Assembly (NCBI GenBank): GCA_034401795.1
Contig: CM067369.1
Span: forward strand, 135,379,365-135,443,364
Source: Chaetoderma sp. LZ-2023a
Taxonomy: Eukaryota > Mollusca > Caudofoveata > Chaetodermatida > Chaetodermatidae
Direction of reading: 5' to 3'
Length of the DNA stretch: 64,000 bases
Below the pieces are notes generated by a model, which made no database searches, was not told the DNA's origin, and saw only the letters and a list, made by a program, of their open reading frames with translations. This document shows positions 1-10,189 of the stretch, in pieces; position 1 is the first letter of the stretch, and each line of letters starts with the position of its first letter. Both the position numbers and the translations under genes were made by a program.

Positions 1-1070
1 CGTATCCAAGGTTGTTAAATCTTAATGTATGATCACACAACCTCCTTTGTTAAAATTTGAGCAAAATCTGACCAGTTTGTTTCCGATATATCCATAGATT
101 AAAATTTGTACCCAATCTGGATCCAACTTGGTCTTTGTCCAGATCACAGCCAAAGTCTGGAAATCCTTGTTTAGGTTATGTTGCTTTTTTACTGTTGTCT
201 AATAGTACACAACTGTCAAAGCATCATGCCATTAGTTCAACCAATCAGATTTGCCAATGATGGCTTTTCCAACAATATCTCTGCCAATCAAAGATAACGA
301 GGTTAAATATATACACGATGACATGAGAATGGAATGGCATTCCAGTTCAAGACGATTGTCCATTCGGCATTAGATATATACATGTGTGTGTATAGATTTT
401 CACTATAAAAACTCAGAAATTAGACGAATCCCGCGAAGAAACACTAAATTAAATACATCTTCTGATAAATCCAGCCACAAATTGACGTAAATAAGTTAAA
501 ATCTGCTGTACGAATCGCTCAAAGTTTGCAAAGCACGCAAGATACATGTACGGAGGAAACCTGTACTAATAACCGGGTCTGCCTAGACTATGAACTGAGT
601 ACCCGTTTGCTTCTAGCCATAGGACTCGTCTGGAGAACTGCGGTTGGAATTGATGGCACGTTTAATTTATCGTAAAATTTTCAAATGCTACCAAACGCGT
701 AGGGAAAAAGGTTAAACCCGTCATTCAAAATGTTAAACCCGTAGTGTCAAAATTTCAACCCGTCAAGACAAAATTCAAGATGCGTCTTGAGATTTTACCA
801 AATGCGCTATGTCTAAGTAGATCACTATGAGAAAATGACGCCATATAGACGATTTAAACGAGCTTTAGGGTGCGTTTAAGTAAAGCTAACTATGATCTGT
901 ACTGTAAATCGACCGGTGTAAAGGGCATGTAATGTGACAGTTGCTTTAGTCATTAAACTTTCAAATAATTTGTTTAAAAATACCCATTTGTTTTTTTCTT
1001 ACACTTAAATTGGTAAAAATTAGCGGGCAGTCTGTCAAACAACCAATCAGATAGCCCTGCAGTGCCTGCA
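1..1070. other. AT-rich non-coding stretch, no gene recognised
   Basis: No exon, RNA gene or known element could be supported here. A short imperfect direct repeat built on 'aacccgt' recurs three times between about 712 and 768. The first coding exon of the ERCC6L2-like gene could lie upstream of the window or be hidden here, but no candidate with a start codon and a donor in the required phase was convincing. Confidence 0.5.
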
Positions 1071-1074
1071 CCCA

Positions 1075-1185
1075 CCCACCAACTTACCCACACACACCCA
1101 TACACTGTGACACACCCACAGACCACAGTGCCACACAAACACCCACGGCGCCACACACGCATGCACACATGTACACACAATATAC

Positions 1186-1240
<55 letters not shown>
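1075..1240. repeat. CA-rich tract followed by (TA)n microsatellite
   Basis: A run of CACA/CCCA words (1075-1180) passes into an uninterrupted TA dinucleotide tract at about 1186-1239. Open frames across it are low-complexity (YIYI...) and are not genes. Confidence 0.9.
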
Positions 1241-1242
<2 letters not shown>

Positions 1243-1344
1243 ATGGTTCAAAATATACACATATTTTTCCAATTTTAGGAAAATTCTCTGAAAAAATATC
1301 TGAAAATTTTCCCACAAATATTTTTCAAGAAAAATAACATTAGT

Positions 1345-1640
1345 CCATTCTGTTTTTGTTTGTGGACTTTTGGTAGAAGGTAAAACCTGTCAGTTTTGGG
1401 CGGTTTAGGGATTAAATTGTTGCTGCTTATGTGGGTGATTTCTCCATCTCTGACTACCTGATCCAGGCGTTTTTCTACAGGATTTGTACAGTGTATGTTT
1501 TTGGGTGAGGTCTGTGTCAACCTTTTTGTAAAACCTGGCATCAGCTAGTTGGCCGTTTGCTTCTGTTGTGTAGTCTGATTTGTACTGTACTACAGTGGCT
1601 TGTCCTTTATCTGCTTTTGATAAGCCTCAGCTGTCGATCC
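1345..1640 (-). mobile_element. Penelope-like element, reverse transcriptase fragment
   Basis: Read on the minus strand, this stretch encodes segments typical of the N-terminal side of Penelope-like reverse transcriptases: an ADKG-type block (KADKGQATVV...DYTTEANGQLADARFYKKVDTDL) and then a PPKTDRFYLLPKVHK block. The order and spacing match that family. The region is degenerate, no terminal repeats were seen, and the catalytic YXDD part is absent. The fragment stops near the TA tract at 1240. Family assignment is from recalled motifs. Confidence 0.7.
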
Positions 1641-1742
1641 ACCCAAGAGGGGAAGAGAAGAAGGGTGGAGGACGACATCCCAGCACCGCCCACCACAACC
1701 GTAGAAATGGGCAGCAACCCCAAGTACCAAAAACCAGCAATC

Positions 1743-1803
1743 CCTGATCAACATATATATATGTATATATATATATATGTATGTATATATATATATATGT
1801 ATA
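1743..1803. repeat. TA-rich microsatellite, left flank of Tc1 element
   Basis: An ATAT/GTAT tract begins after 'tgatcaacat' and ends at the TA that abuts the Tc1 terminal repeat. Its outer edge is the reverse complement of the outer edge of the right-hand TA tract near 3842-3851, so both flanks look like one palindromic TA-rich locus split by the transposon. Confidence 0.85.
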
Positions 1804-1827
1804 CACCTGTGCAAAAGTTAAGCACCA
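1804..1827 (+). repeat. Tc1 left terminal inverted repeat
   Basis: The 24 bases are the exact reverse complement of 3437-3460. The outer flank is TA, as expected for Tc1/mariner insertion. Confidence 0.95.
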
Positions 1828-2112
1828 GCATAAACAATAGAACGTAGAAACATGATGGTACAACTAGGCTGCCATACTTTTTGTCCCCGCGTTAGCTGAC
1901 ATAATTCCAAGTACGAAATGCACATGCATGCATGACTTCACGCCGCTTGATGTCCGTGTGTGGCGGGAAACAGCACACGTGTTCAGTTATGTAAAAGTCC
2001 AGTTTGAGGTGTAGAACATTACATACAGATTTAGGCGACAAGATTAGGAATTTTGTGTTCATGACCGTGGTCTATTTGTACAGAGAGAATTAGCTCTTGA
2101 TTGTGAACCGCT

Positions 2113-3138
2113 ATGGCAAGACGAAGGTTAAGTGATCGTGTGAAATGGCAAATCATAGGCATGCATACCACTGGTATGTCATGCAGAGAGATTGGCAGAC
2201 AGCTGAACATTAACCATACTGTAATCAGTCGTTTGATTGCAAAACATGGGCAAACTAACGAGGTGAAGGACAGGCCTAGATCTGGAAGACCGAAGAAGAC
2301 TACTGCCCGTGATGATCGAGCCCTAGTACGCCTTGTTAGGAGATCTCCATTCACCAACAGCAGAGTGCTCAGCCAGCAATGGGAAACGCGCAATAGAGTG
2401 TCAATGTCTACCGTCAAAAGGAGACTGTATGCTGCTGGCATGAAAGCTAGGAGACCGGTCAGACGTCCTCTCCTCACTGCACACCACAAAGAGGAGCGTC
2501 TGAGGTGGTGCAACGAAAGAAGACACTGGAACATGAGATCCTGGCGACGGGTACACTGGTCCGATGAAAGTCGGTTCCTGCTTCATGCCACAGATGGTCG
2601 AACTCGTGTATGGAGGTCCAGACGCACGGCGTACGACCAACGTAACATCATGGAAGAAGTTCCATTTGGTGGAGGTTCCGTTATGATATGGGGGTGCATC
2701 TCATTTGATTGTAAGCTGGATCTGTTGACTGTACCTGGAACACTAAATGGACAAAGATATCAAGATTCCATACTGGATAGAGTTGTGGTCCCTCATTTTG
2801 TAAATCATGCACCTGGAACCCACCCTATATTCATGGATGACAACGCCCGACCACATCGTGCTAGAGCTGTGCATGAATACCTCCGCCAGAATGCCATCGA
2901 AACCCTACCATGGCCAGCAAGGAGCCCTGACATGAACCCTATTGAGCATATCTGGGACATTCTGGGAAACATGGTGAGAAGGAGGGATCCTCCTGTGCAG
3001 AACCTACAGGAATTAACAGACGCACTCCATCTTGAATGGCAACGAATACCACTATGGCGTATCAGTCCGTTGGTGACCAGCATGAGACGTCGTGTCCAGG
3101 CCGTCATCCAGGCACAAGGTGGATATACCCGGTATTAA
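2113..3138 (+). CDS. Tc1 family transposase (DD34E)
   Basis: A 341-residue protein of usual Tc1 length. Residues 1-60 form the first helix-turn-helix (SCREIGRQLNINHTVISRLI), residues 55-63 carry an AT-hook-like RSGRPKK, and a second DNA-binding helical part runs to about 120. The catalytic core has D151 (HWSDESRF), D243 (FMDDNARPH) and E278 (SPDMNPIEHIWD), with exactly 34 residues between the last two, the DD34E spacing of Tc1. A GGGSVMIWG block precedes the second Asp. The ATG follows a leader of about 310 bases after the left terminal repeat. No stop or frameshift is visible. The enzyme would cut and paste the flanking element at TA sites. Confidence 0.97.
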   Translation: MARRRLSDRVKWQIIGMHTTGMSCREIGRQLNINHTVISRLIAKHGQTNEVKDRPRSGRPKKTTARDDRALVRLVRRSPFTNSRVLSQQWETRNRVSMSTVKRRLYAAGMKARRPVRRPLLTAHHKEERLRWCNERRHWNMRSWRRVHWSDESRFLLHATDGRTRVWRSRRTAYDQRNIMEEVPFGGGSVMIWGCISFDCKLDLLTVPGTLNGQRYQDSILDRVVVPHFVNHAPGTHPIFMDDNARPHRARAVHEYLRQNAIETLPWPARSPDMNPIEHIWDILGNMVRRRDPPVQNLQELTDALHLEWQRIPLWRISPLVTSMRRRVQAVIQAQGGYTRY

Positions 3139-3436
3139 TAATGACAGTCTCAAACTCGTGCACGGATGTTAAACTTCGTTTTCAGACACCATTAATGACA
3201 ATCTAGCCACGTGTGTCAACTGTAGGGCAATTGTTGTCAGTTGTGTCAACGTAACCATATTCAGGCCTCGTTTTCAAGTTCAAACAAAAACATACAGTGT
3301 TTCCCCACCATCATAATCAGCATTCCTCTAGTTGCATTATTACCTCTTGCACTAAGATGGATGGGTACATAAATGTTTATGCTATTGCTTTCTTCATAGC
3401 ACATGAATATACCCTCGCATGTGCGTAAAAATAGGG

Positions 3437-3460
3437 TGGTGCTTAACTTTTGCACAGGTG
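3437..3460 (-). repeat. Tc1 right terminal inverted repeat
   Basis: Exact 24-base reverse complement of the left end at 1804-1827, followed by TA. Confidence 0.95.
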
Positions 3461-3851
<391 letters not shown>

Positions 3852-3996
3852 GTACATGTAAGCTATCTTCTGGTAGCTCTTGTTCTATGTACATGTCTTA
3901 GACATGATATTTTACGGAATATTTAGTCTAGTGTGGGCTTGGTCCTGCGACAGTAAAACAAGATATTTGCTGTGTTTTCTAATACCTTTTGCTACT

Positions 3997-4192
3997 TTAA
4001 CTCTTTAATGGTCAAACCGGCTAAAGCCGGCCTCTGCACTAGTCTTGAGCAATGCCCATTCACAGGCCAAAGGAAGACCGAGCCAGTCATTCCAGTGGTA
4101 AATCTTCAAAAATACCCTTCTTGGCATGCAACTGAACATTCAATAAGTAAATATTCTGATTTAAAAAAATAAATTTGACCATTAAAGGGTTA
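3997..4192. repeat. Dispersed intron repeat, family V
   Basis: One of about ten divergent copies of a unit of roughly 180 bp marked by 'ctaaagccggcctctgca', 'gccagtcattccagtgg', 'aaattttcaaaaa' and 'ggtctgcaaatg', edged by 'aaccctttaa' and 'attaaagggtta'. Its edges are roughly inverted. No coding capacity. Confidence 0.7.
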
Positions 4193-4284
4193 AGCATTCA
4201 CTAGCCCAAAAAATTAATTAACTGCTTACACTCCATAGGAATATGTTCTCTTTCTACATGTCGTTGTTGTATTCTGTTCCACAG

Positions 4285-4515
4285 GTGTGTGGTGTAAAGG
4301 TGACAAGTGTCTCTCACCATGGTCCGGTGATAAGAACCACCACCCAGCCACTGTGTGTAAAATTACACATCAGGACAACAATGTGTATGCCATAGTGCAA
4401 TATGATGGCTATAGCATATCAGCAAATGAAGAGGTTCAAATCAACAGCCTTCTGAAATCCCCAAAGCAGGATGATAAATCACAGAAGCGAGTGCCCAAGA
4501 AGAAGACTAGAAAAG
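4285..4515 (+). CDS. ERCC6L2: ERCC6L2-like gene, Tudor-domain exon
   Basis: Internal exon with acceptor '..gttccacag' and donor 'AAAAG/gtacac'. It starts with the last two bases of a codon and ends with the first base of one. The peptide (WCKGDKCLSPWSGDKNHHPATVCKI...YAIVQYDGYSISANEEVQINSLL...KKKTRK) looks like the small Tudor-like fold that opens vertebrate ERCC6L2 (recalled 'PGERCLAP'): a GDKC entry strand, a Y.A.V..I strand and a VQYDGY strand. It ends in a Lys/Arg-rich tail. ERCC6L2 is a nuclear SNF2 ATPase linked to DNA double-strand-break end joining and marrow failure in people. The upstream coding exon is not in the window. Confidence 0.85.
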
Positions 4516-4562
4516 GTACACATGTATATGTGTAGACGGTGTTAATTTCCAAGTTGTTTTGC

Positions 4563-5180
4563 CCTTAATGGACCTTTCTATTTTTAGCTATGCTCCACCC
4601 ATCTCTAGCTAAGCTCCACCCACACCTCACTCATGGTGGGATAGATCGATCTGTGAACACTGACTATTAATTTCCAGAAAACTATACAGGTAACAGGGTT
4701 CTGCCCAGGATGAAATTAGTGCTGGTCATTTTTCAGGGGTTGGTGAATTGCTCAAGAATCCCATAAAGTTATGAATGTACATGATACACTAAAGTGACAA
4801 CTGAAGCATTATCTGGTCAGAAATCTTGTGTATTTTAGACATTTCCTTGAAAAACTACAGTAACTTTAAACAATTTCGAAATTTAATTTCATAAAATAGG
4901 TGAGAAAAGTGCTGGTTGAAAAAGATAGTTTAGTCTTTAGTGCTGGTCAGAATTGTTGAGTGGTGGCTAATCCCGATCAGTGCCGACCAGTGTGAGCAGA
5001 GCCCTGGCAGCAACATCGTCCAGTCAAATTAGTTTCAAAATATTCAACAGCATGTTTATTAAATAGTAGAGAGATAGAATTCGTACAATGTGTCAGACTG
5101 TTAAGAGTTAAAGACGGGCCAAATAGAATCATCCGACATGCCACTTAGCTGATTATGACGTCGGATTGATAGATGGATAC
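4563..5180. repeat. Dispersed intron repeat, family S, with hairpin half, split by insertion
   Basis: It begins with the family S signature ('agctaagctccaccca', then a GATCGATC-type motif and 'aatttccagaaaac') and reaches 'tacaggtaa' at 4693. An inserted element (4694-5006) follows, and then the right half of the hairpin family P (5007-5051: GCAGCAAC...CCAGTCAAATTAG...TTCAACAG) and the trailing S segment ('tttattaaat' to about 5180). Other S copies lie at 11700, 23215, 51030 and 54700. Confidence 0.75.
4694..5006. mobile_element. hAT-like non-autonomous element (MITE)
   Basis: The 313-bp segment has inverted ends CAGGGTTCTGCCCA and TGAGCAGAGCCCTG, with 'gctggtcattt' / 'gtgctggtcag' inside. 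CAG...CTG ends are usual for hAT. A second copy starts at 63147 with the same first 14 bases. No 8-bp target duplication is evident; the left half of the host hairpin repeat is missing here, so the insertion or a later rearrangement removed it. No coding capacity. Confidence 0.7.
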
Positions 5181-5389
5181 TCTGGAAAGGTGAATTTTAC
5201 ACACACACACCCCTCAAGACTAAAATTCCAAATCATACACTTCTATTTCAACGGAACTAATTTGTTGATTCATATTTGAGATGGGATTTACCCTGTAATG
5301 GTGAAGTCAGCCAAAAGTGCCTACTGTCAATGCCATTGGCATCAACAAAAACATGGGCAAATTTAGTTTCCGACTGATAACTCTTTGAC

Positions 5390-6130
5390 GGATCATATGG
5401 AAACTTCATAGGGTGGTTGGACTAGGTCTTGGGAAGAAACCTATCGAAATCGACGATGATCCGAAGTCCAAGATGGCCGCCAGCCACCAGCGGCCATCTT
5501 GAAAATTGGTTTCCGGATGATAACTCCGTTACCGTTTATCGGATTGTTTTGAAACTTCATGGAGTGGTTGGACTAGGTCTGAGGAAGAAACCTATCGAAA
5601 TTGACAATGATCCGAAATCCAAGATGGCTGCCAGCCACCGGTGGCCATCTTGAATATTGGTTTCCAGATGGTAACTCTGTTACCGTTTATCGGATCGCTT
5701 TGAAACTTAATAGAGTGGTTGGACTAGGTCTGGGGAAGAAACCTCTTGAAATCGATAATGATCTGAAATCCAAGATGGCCGCCAGCCACCGGCGACCATC
5801 TTGAAAATTGGTTTCCGGATGATAACTCTGTTACCGTTTATCAGATCACTTTGAAACGTCATAGAGTGGTTGGACTACATCTGAGGAAGAAGCCTATCGA
5901 AATCGACAATGATCTCAAATCCAAGATGGCCACCAGCCACGGGTTGCCATCTTGAAAGTTGGTTTCTGGATGATATCTCCGTTACCATTCATCGGATCAC
6001 TTCATAGGGGCGTTGGAAAATGTCTGTTGAAGAAACTTATCAAAATTTACGATAATCCAAAATCCAATATGGCCGCCAGTCAGCCATGGCCATCTTGAAA
6101 TTTGGCTTCCGGCTGATACCTCCTTGACCG
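5390..6130. repeat. Tandem array, about 151-bp unit, five copies
   Basis: The phrase 'gtggttggactag' recurs at about 5413, 5564, 5715 and 5866 with a weaker copy near 6012, giving a period of 151 bp. Each unit also carries 'ccaagatggccgccagcca' and then 'ggccatcttgaaaattgg', a short internal inverted repeat. Sequence decays in the last unit. Frames through it are periodic and not considered genes. Confidence 0.92.
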
Positions 6131-6346
6131 TTTAACTGATCGCTTTGACACTTAATAAGAATTACTGGTTTGAGTCTGAGGAAAAATAAATATTATCTGA
6201 AAGCTCTCATTCATTGGTTTGCCATGATGGTGGGGGATTATGTGGCGTTTGCAGAGCTCTTGTTACAACTATATAACATAGTATTACTCCATACGAGTGC
6301 GTAGTCTAAGACATTGACCTTCACCACACGGAAATAGTATGCTAAT

Positions 6347-7804
6347 CAGGGTTCAAAATAACCTAAATTTCAAGCGGGCAACTATACATTTGCTATTGTC
6401 GGTACATTGGGCACCCATGAGAAATAGAGAATTAATTAGTAATAATTAATTCAGTTTGCATTCCAGGCTATTTGCACTGCATGATAGCCTCATAATTTCC
6501 TTCAAACATGTAAAATCGGGCACGGAAATGTCAAAATTTGTTCTCTAAAACCATGCCAGATGTGATTGAGAATAAAATCTCAAACGGGTACCCATCTATA
6601 TGTGTATTTGGAACACCAGCCCAGATGGGCTCACCACTCCTTCAGCGAAATAAATGAAAACGTCGGATAGTGTTTTTAACTGTACAATTCGAAGGCCGAA
6701 TACTGCCGAGCACACGTAAATAGTTGTTTACTAGTTGTACATGTAGTGATGACCATAGCCATCACGTATGGGCCGATCGTCACTCCGGTCAGTACACCAT
6801 CAAAATCACGCTAAATAATAAAAATAAATTTTGAGTCCAAACTATGGTCAATCGAGTACTCGTTTTATTCGTGAGATAAAGGGGATTTCTCTGTGAATCT
6901 TTATCAGAATTTTACAAATTATACAATTTACTGATGCACTTCCCACCCGATCTAAGCCATTTACGTCCCTAAAACAGTGTTAAATGATGAAAATAGACTG
7001 TTTTGAGATGACTTTCTAACTAACTCTATCATTATTAGTCATTTCACGGCTTTAAAAATGATCGAAATGGCTAGAATTTAGACAAGATGGCGGGGTTGCA
7101 TTTTGCAATTATTCCCTAGAGGGTGGTAATTGAATTGTCGCTATTGACAAATGTCTAGGGCTACAGTAAAACGCTTGTCTGCTTCAATAACCATGAAATA
7201 ATAATAAAATCTGTACTTTTCACATTCAAACACTATAATGAGTTTACTTCGCTTTGGTTGACTTTAGTCTAGTTTCTGAATAATTCTGACTTCTGAGTAT
7301 CTCTAGAGTCTACTCTATAATTTTACAGTGCACACATTGACCCTTTCAACAACAAATCTCTAAAAGAGTAAACTCTTTGCCATGAATCATCTACACATGT
7401 ATCAAATATTTTGCTAGTAATATGACTGGAAAGCATTGCTGCCTTCGGCAGATATGACATCCAGTCAGATTAATTTCAAAATATTCAATGGAAATAGGAT
7501 ACGCTATAGTACTATACATTGCAAAGAATCTATTTTTTCAGTGATTTGTCATTGAGAGGGTTAAAAAATACTAATTCTCCAAAGTTAATGCAGCATTGCT
7601 GTTTCTGAGTAATCATGATGTCTTTACTTGATACATTACTGTTAACATGTTAAAAAATAACTCAAGAAATTGACTTTGTCGTTTTTATTAGCATGTTATT
7701 TAAGGGCAACCTTGATCTGCGGTGGGCAACCCAAAAATGGATGAAATGGCATTACAGGTTGCCCTGGGGGCAACTAGGTTTTTTTCCATTTATTTCTACC
7801 CCTG
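6347..7804. mobile_element. Possible hAT-like non-autonomous element
   Basis: The left end CAGGGTTCAAAATAACCTAAA and the reverse complement of the right end, CAGGGGTAGAAATAAA, resemble each other, and both ends are followed inward by GGGCAAC/GGGCACCC words. hAT elements often start CAGGG. The 8-bp flanks (atgctaat and ctatttat) do not match, so the borders are uncertain. The inside has no gene and holds a hairpin repeat at 7401-7491. Confidence 0.4.
7401..7491. repeat. Hairpin repeat family P, complete copy
   Basis: The left arm 'aatattttgctagtaatatg' and right arm 'cagattaatttcaaaatatt' flank a centre 'attgctgccttcggcag'. This is a divergent copy of the dispersed foldback family. Confidence 0.7.
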
Positions 7805-8495
7805 CTATTTATGTCAAAACCACCATACCAATAACCTGTTGAATATTTTGAAACTTATTTGACATTCAACAGATTATTTCTTAAATTATTAAGGTTAAAT
7901 ATCCATGAACATGCAATAATTATTAATTATTGCATTCAAATTTCAGAATGGGTAAAAATGAGAAAATGTTATGATCAATCATTAATTGATCATCGTTTAG
8001 TATGTAAAACCAATCATCGATCACAAAAATAGTACATTGTACCAATTCCCAACACTATCTACATTGTTGTACGACAGCAAGTTGTCAAACTTCTTAAAAC
8101 AATTTCAATGAATATGTTTATTAACCATCTGACTGCTGAGTTTTTGCAAACGACATATTACAGACTTTTTTTCTGAATCGGCTAAATATTTTGAAAACAA
8201 TTTGCTGAAAATCAAATTGTTTTCAAAATATTCAGCAATTCAAGAGTTTTTGCTCATTGAAATTATTGTCTGCTGGCTTGCAGCAAGTGAAACAGTTAAA
8301 TTGTAAATTCATCAAAGTCATACAATTTGTACACATTCGTAGCAGACTTTTTGATTACGGTAACAGAGCTACGCCATTTTGAGTGTGACGTCAGCTAAGA
8401 TGTTACATATTTGATTATGACATCAGATAGTTGAGTGACATCTATTTGTCATGAGCATGGCATCATGTATGTACATGTATATTTCTTCTGAGTAG
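7805..8495. other. Intron, repeat debris
   Basis: Contains a half hairpin at about 7831-7872, a perfect hairpin at 8185-8232 and, from about 8290 to 8450, sequence like the trailing part of family S ('gacgtcagctaag...gattatgacatcag'). No gene apart from the exon that follows at 8496. Confidence 0.5.
8185..8232. repeat. Perfect 20-bp hairpin
   Basis: 'aatattttgaaaacaatttg' at 8185-8204 is exactly complementary to 8213-8232, with an 8-base loop. It is related to the arm of family P but shortened. Confidence 0.85.
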
Positions 8496-8565
8496 GAGAC
8501 AGCCGCTTGGAAGCACTCGGTATGTTCACTCCATTATCGGGAAATGAAGAGGAACATAGACTCGC
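8496..8565 (+). CDS. ERCC6L2: ERCC6L2-like gene, 70-nt exon
   Basis: A short exon found by phase logic. The preceding exon ends with one base of a codon and the next known exon (11052) needs two. This 70-nt segment begins GA and ends GC, and its borders are 'ttctgagtag' and 'gtaagt', a perfect donor. It reads (G)DSRLEALGMFTPLSGNEEEHRL(A) without stops and restores the frame exactly. It would lie in the linker after the Tudor domain. There is no homologue support, so the call rests on splice sites and phase. Confidence 0.7.
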
Positions 8566-8584
8566 GTAAGTGATGCTGAAAATG

Positions 8585-8860
8585 AGATATCACCATATCT
8601 TATACTAACCATTCAGGTGATAGAATTTGCCACCCATAGTCCATCCCTGACATTTTAGCTTTTAATCATGTCGACAACGAAAGGTATTCAGTAGCTAAAT
8701 GTTGATACGTTTCTGCAACCTACAATGTATGATGGATATCATGATTTACTTTTCAAACAATCAGAAAAAACGTGGCGTGTTTGCCTCGAGATATACGATC
8801 TATCATTGAGGTGCCAGCTATAGTTTGGCAAGGTGATATAAAAGCAATCATACAGGTAAG
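8585..8860. repeat. Dispersed intron repeat, family R
   Basis: About 275 bp repeated at 14403-14690: 'taccattcaggtg.tagaatttgcca', 'cctgacattttagctt', 'gtagctaaatgttgatac', 'gaggtgccagctatagttt' and 'aaaagcaatcatacaggtaag' (words shared with small differences). Both copies end at CAGGTAAG and run straight into hairpin family P. It sits just 3' of the 70-nt exon. Confidence 0.8.
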
Positions 8861-8948
8861 CTGTTGAATATTTTAAAACTAATTTGACTGGAAGTTGTTG
8901 CTCGGCAGCAACAACGTCCAGTCAAATTAGTTTTAAAATATTTAACAG
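8853..8948. repeat. Hairpin repeat family P, complete copy with donor motif
   Basis: CAGGTAAG then CTGTTGAATATTTTAAAAC...TTTGACTGG, centre 'ttgttgctcggcagcaacaa', then the complementary arm ending TTTAACAG. Almost perfect stem of about 40 bp. The left edge carries a consensus splice-donor word. Confidence 0.9.
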
Positions 8949-9180
8949 GATCATAAAGAAGACGTCGTTGAAATCAACTATATACATTTGTAATTTTGCG
9001 ACTCGCCATGTTTTGTCCTCGAAACGAATTTCCTGCTATCTAATCTGTCGTCATGAACCCATATTTGCATTATAACACATGTACGTACATATATCTTTGC
9101 TCCCACTAACTTACATGTAGATATACTTGCGTGAGGTGAGATCAATAAAAACAGTGATAAATTGATTTTTGACTTGTTAA

Positions 9181-9590
9181 AGGGCAAGATTTGTCAAGAA
9201 AATTGAAATTTCTGCGGGCCAAGAGGTTACCATTGAAAATTTACTAGCGGAATGACAGGATCAGATTTCAATAATTTTTTGTCTGCAAATGCACATTCAT
9301 CAAGACCATTGGAAAGGCTGTCTTTGGTTGACTTGACCATTAAAGCCTTTCAAATCATAACAGTGTGACCCACTTTTCACGGTTCACTGAACATTACAGA
9401 GAATTTTTGTCCAGGCCATAGTTTCAAGAGTGTCACTGGAGTACAGGTAGTATGCCTTCGGGGCCTTATATCAGTTTACTGATATGCCTTGTCTTACAAC
9501 ATCGATTACTCATAAGTCTCATATTGAATTAACCCTTTCACCGATGAATTCCCCATATCTCTAGACTCATGTTCAAGGTAAGCATACAGA
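9181..9590. repeat. Family V copy and unassigned intron
   Basis: 9225-9360 has degenerate family V words ('accattgaaaatttac', 'gtctgcaaatgcacattc', 'gaccattaaagcctttc'). The rest shows nothing recognisable. Confidence 0.5.
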
Positions 9591-9672
9591 AAAACTGTTG
9601 AATATCTTGAAATTAATTTGACTGGACATAGTTGAATGGCTTCTAGTAAAATTAATTTCAAAATATTCAAAG
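9591..9672. repeat. Hairpin repeat family P, complete copy
   Basis: CTGTTGAATATCTTGAAATTAATTTGACTGG and a right arm ending 'attaatttcaaaatattcaa'. The centre is 'catagttgaatggcttcta', without the GCAGCAAC core. An AGGTAAG word lies at about 9575. Confidence 0.8.
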
Positions 9673-9744
9673 ATTTCCTGTATGGTTGCCTTGAGAATGA
9701 GACATGGGGAATTCATCTGTGAAGGGGTTCATACTCATGCTAGT

Positions 9745-9875
9745 AAAACCAAACTTGCAGACCAAGAGAAGACTATTTTTGAAAGACTTACATGTACCAC
9801 TGGACTGACTGCTCGATAACCAAATCAGTTATTTCAGTGATAAATTTTCAAAAAATGATCTTCACTTGCACACAA
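9745..9875. repeat. Dispersed intron repeat, family V
   Basis: 'gcagaccaagagaagactatttttgaaag' then 'aaccaaatcagttatttcagtgataaattttc' (similar order to other V copies) and 'atcttcacttgcacac'. Divergent, non-coding. Confidence 0.55.
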
Positions 9876-10119
9876 CAAGTGTGAATTCGCTATCAATTCA
9901 ACATAGGTAGCCTTGTCCGAGATGTAAATATTTAACTGAACGACCATCCAACAGACCGACTTAAACTAGTTGCGAGTCTTAAGATTGAAAAATATTAACA
10001 TTTCAGTTGTTTTCACTACATTTGTTGTATATCGTACATGTTTGTGTATTGTTCGAAACAAACTTGTGATTAAAATAAACTCTTGACCACATATATTTTC
10101 AAGTTTCATACTTTAATGC

Positions 10120-10148
10120 TTGACATTTATACATACATGTACATGTAC

Positions 10149-10189
<41 letters not shown>

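Larger units (their letters stand above)
1804..3460 (+). mobile_element. Tc1-type DNA transposon, whole-looking
   Basis: The element is about 1.66 kb and is bounded by perfect 24-bp inverted repeats starting CACCTGTGCAAAAG and ending CTTTTGCACAGGTG, each flanked by TA (1802-1803 and 3461-3462), the usual Tc1/mariner target duplication. It contains a single uninterrupted transposase frame (2113-3138). Identical ends and an open transposase suggest recent activity. It lies 5' of the Tudor exon of the ERCC6L2-like gene, inside a TA microsatellite. Confidence 0.95.

Noticed and set aside
1062-1337. Frames reading THTHTH/YIYI and their reverse complement
   Set aside because: Translation of CA and TA simple repeats.
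2031-2640. Minus-strand frames opposite the Tc1 transposase
   Set aside because: Shadows of the real + strand gene; the DD34E motifs are on the + strand.
5429-5804. Frames of 74 and 67 codons with repeated RSPRWPPATSGHL wording
   Set aside because: Periodic translation of the 151-bp tandem array, no conservation beyond the repeat.
5390-6130. 151-bp array considered as CRISPR or centromeric satellite
   Set aside because: Units are longer than CRISPR repeats with no unique spacers, and five units are too few to call a centromere.
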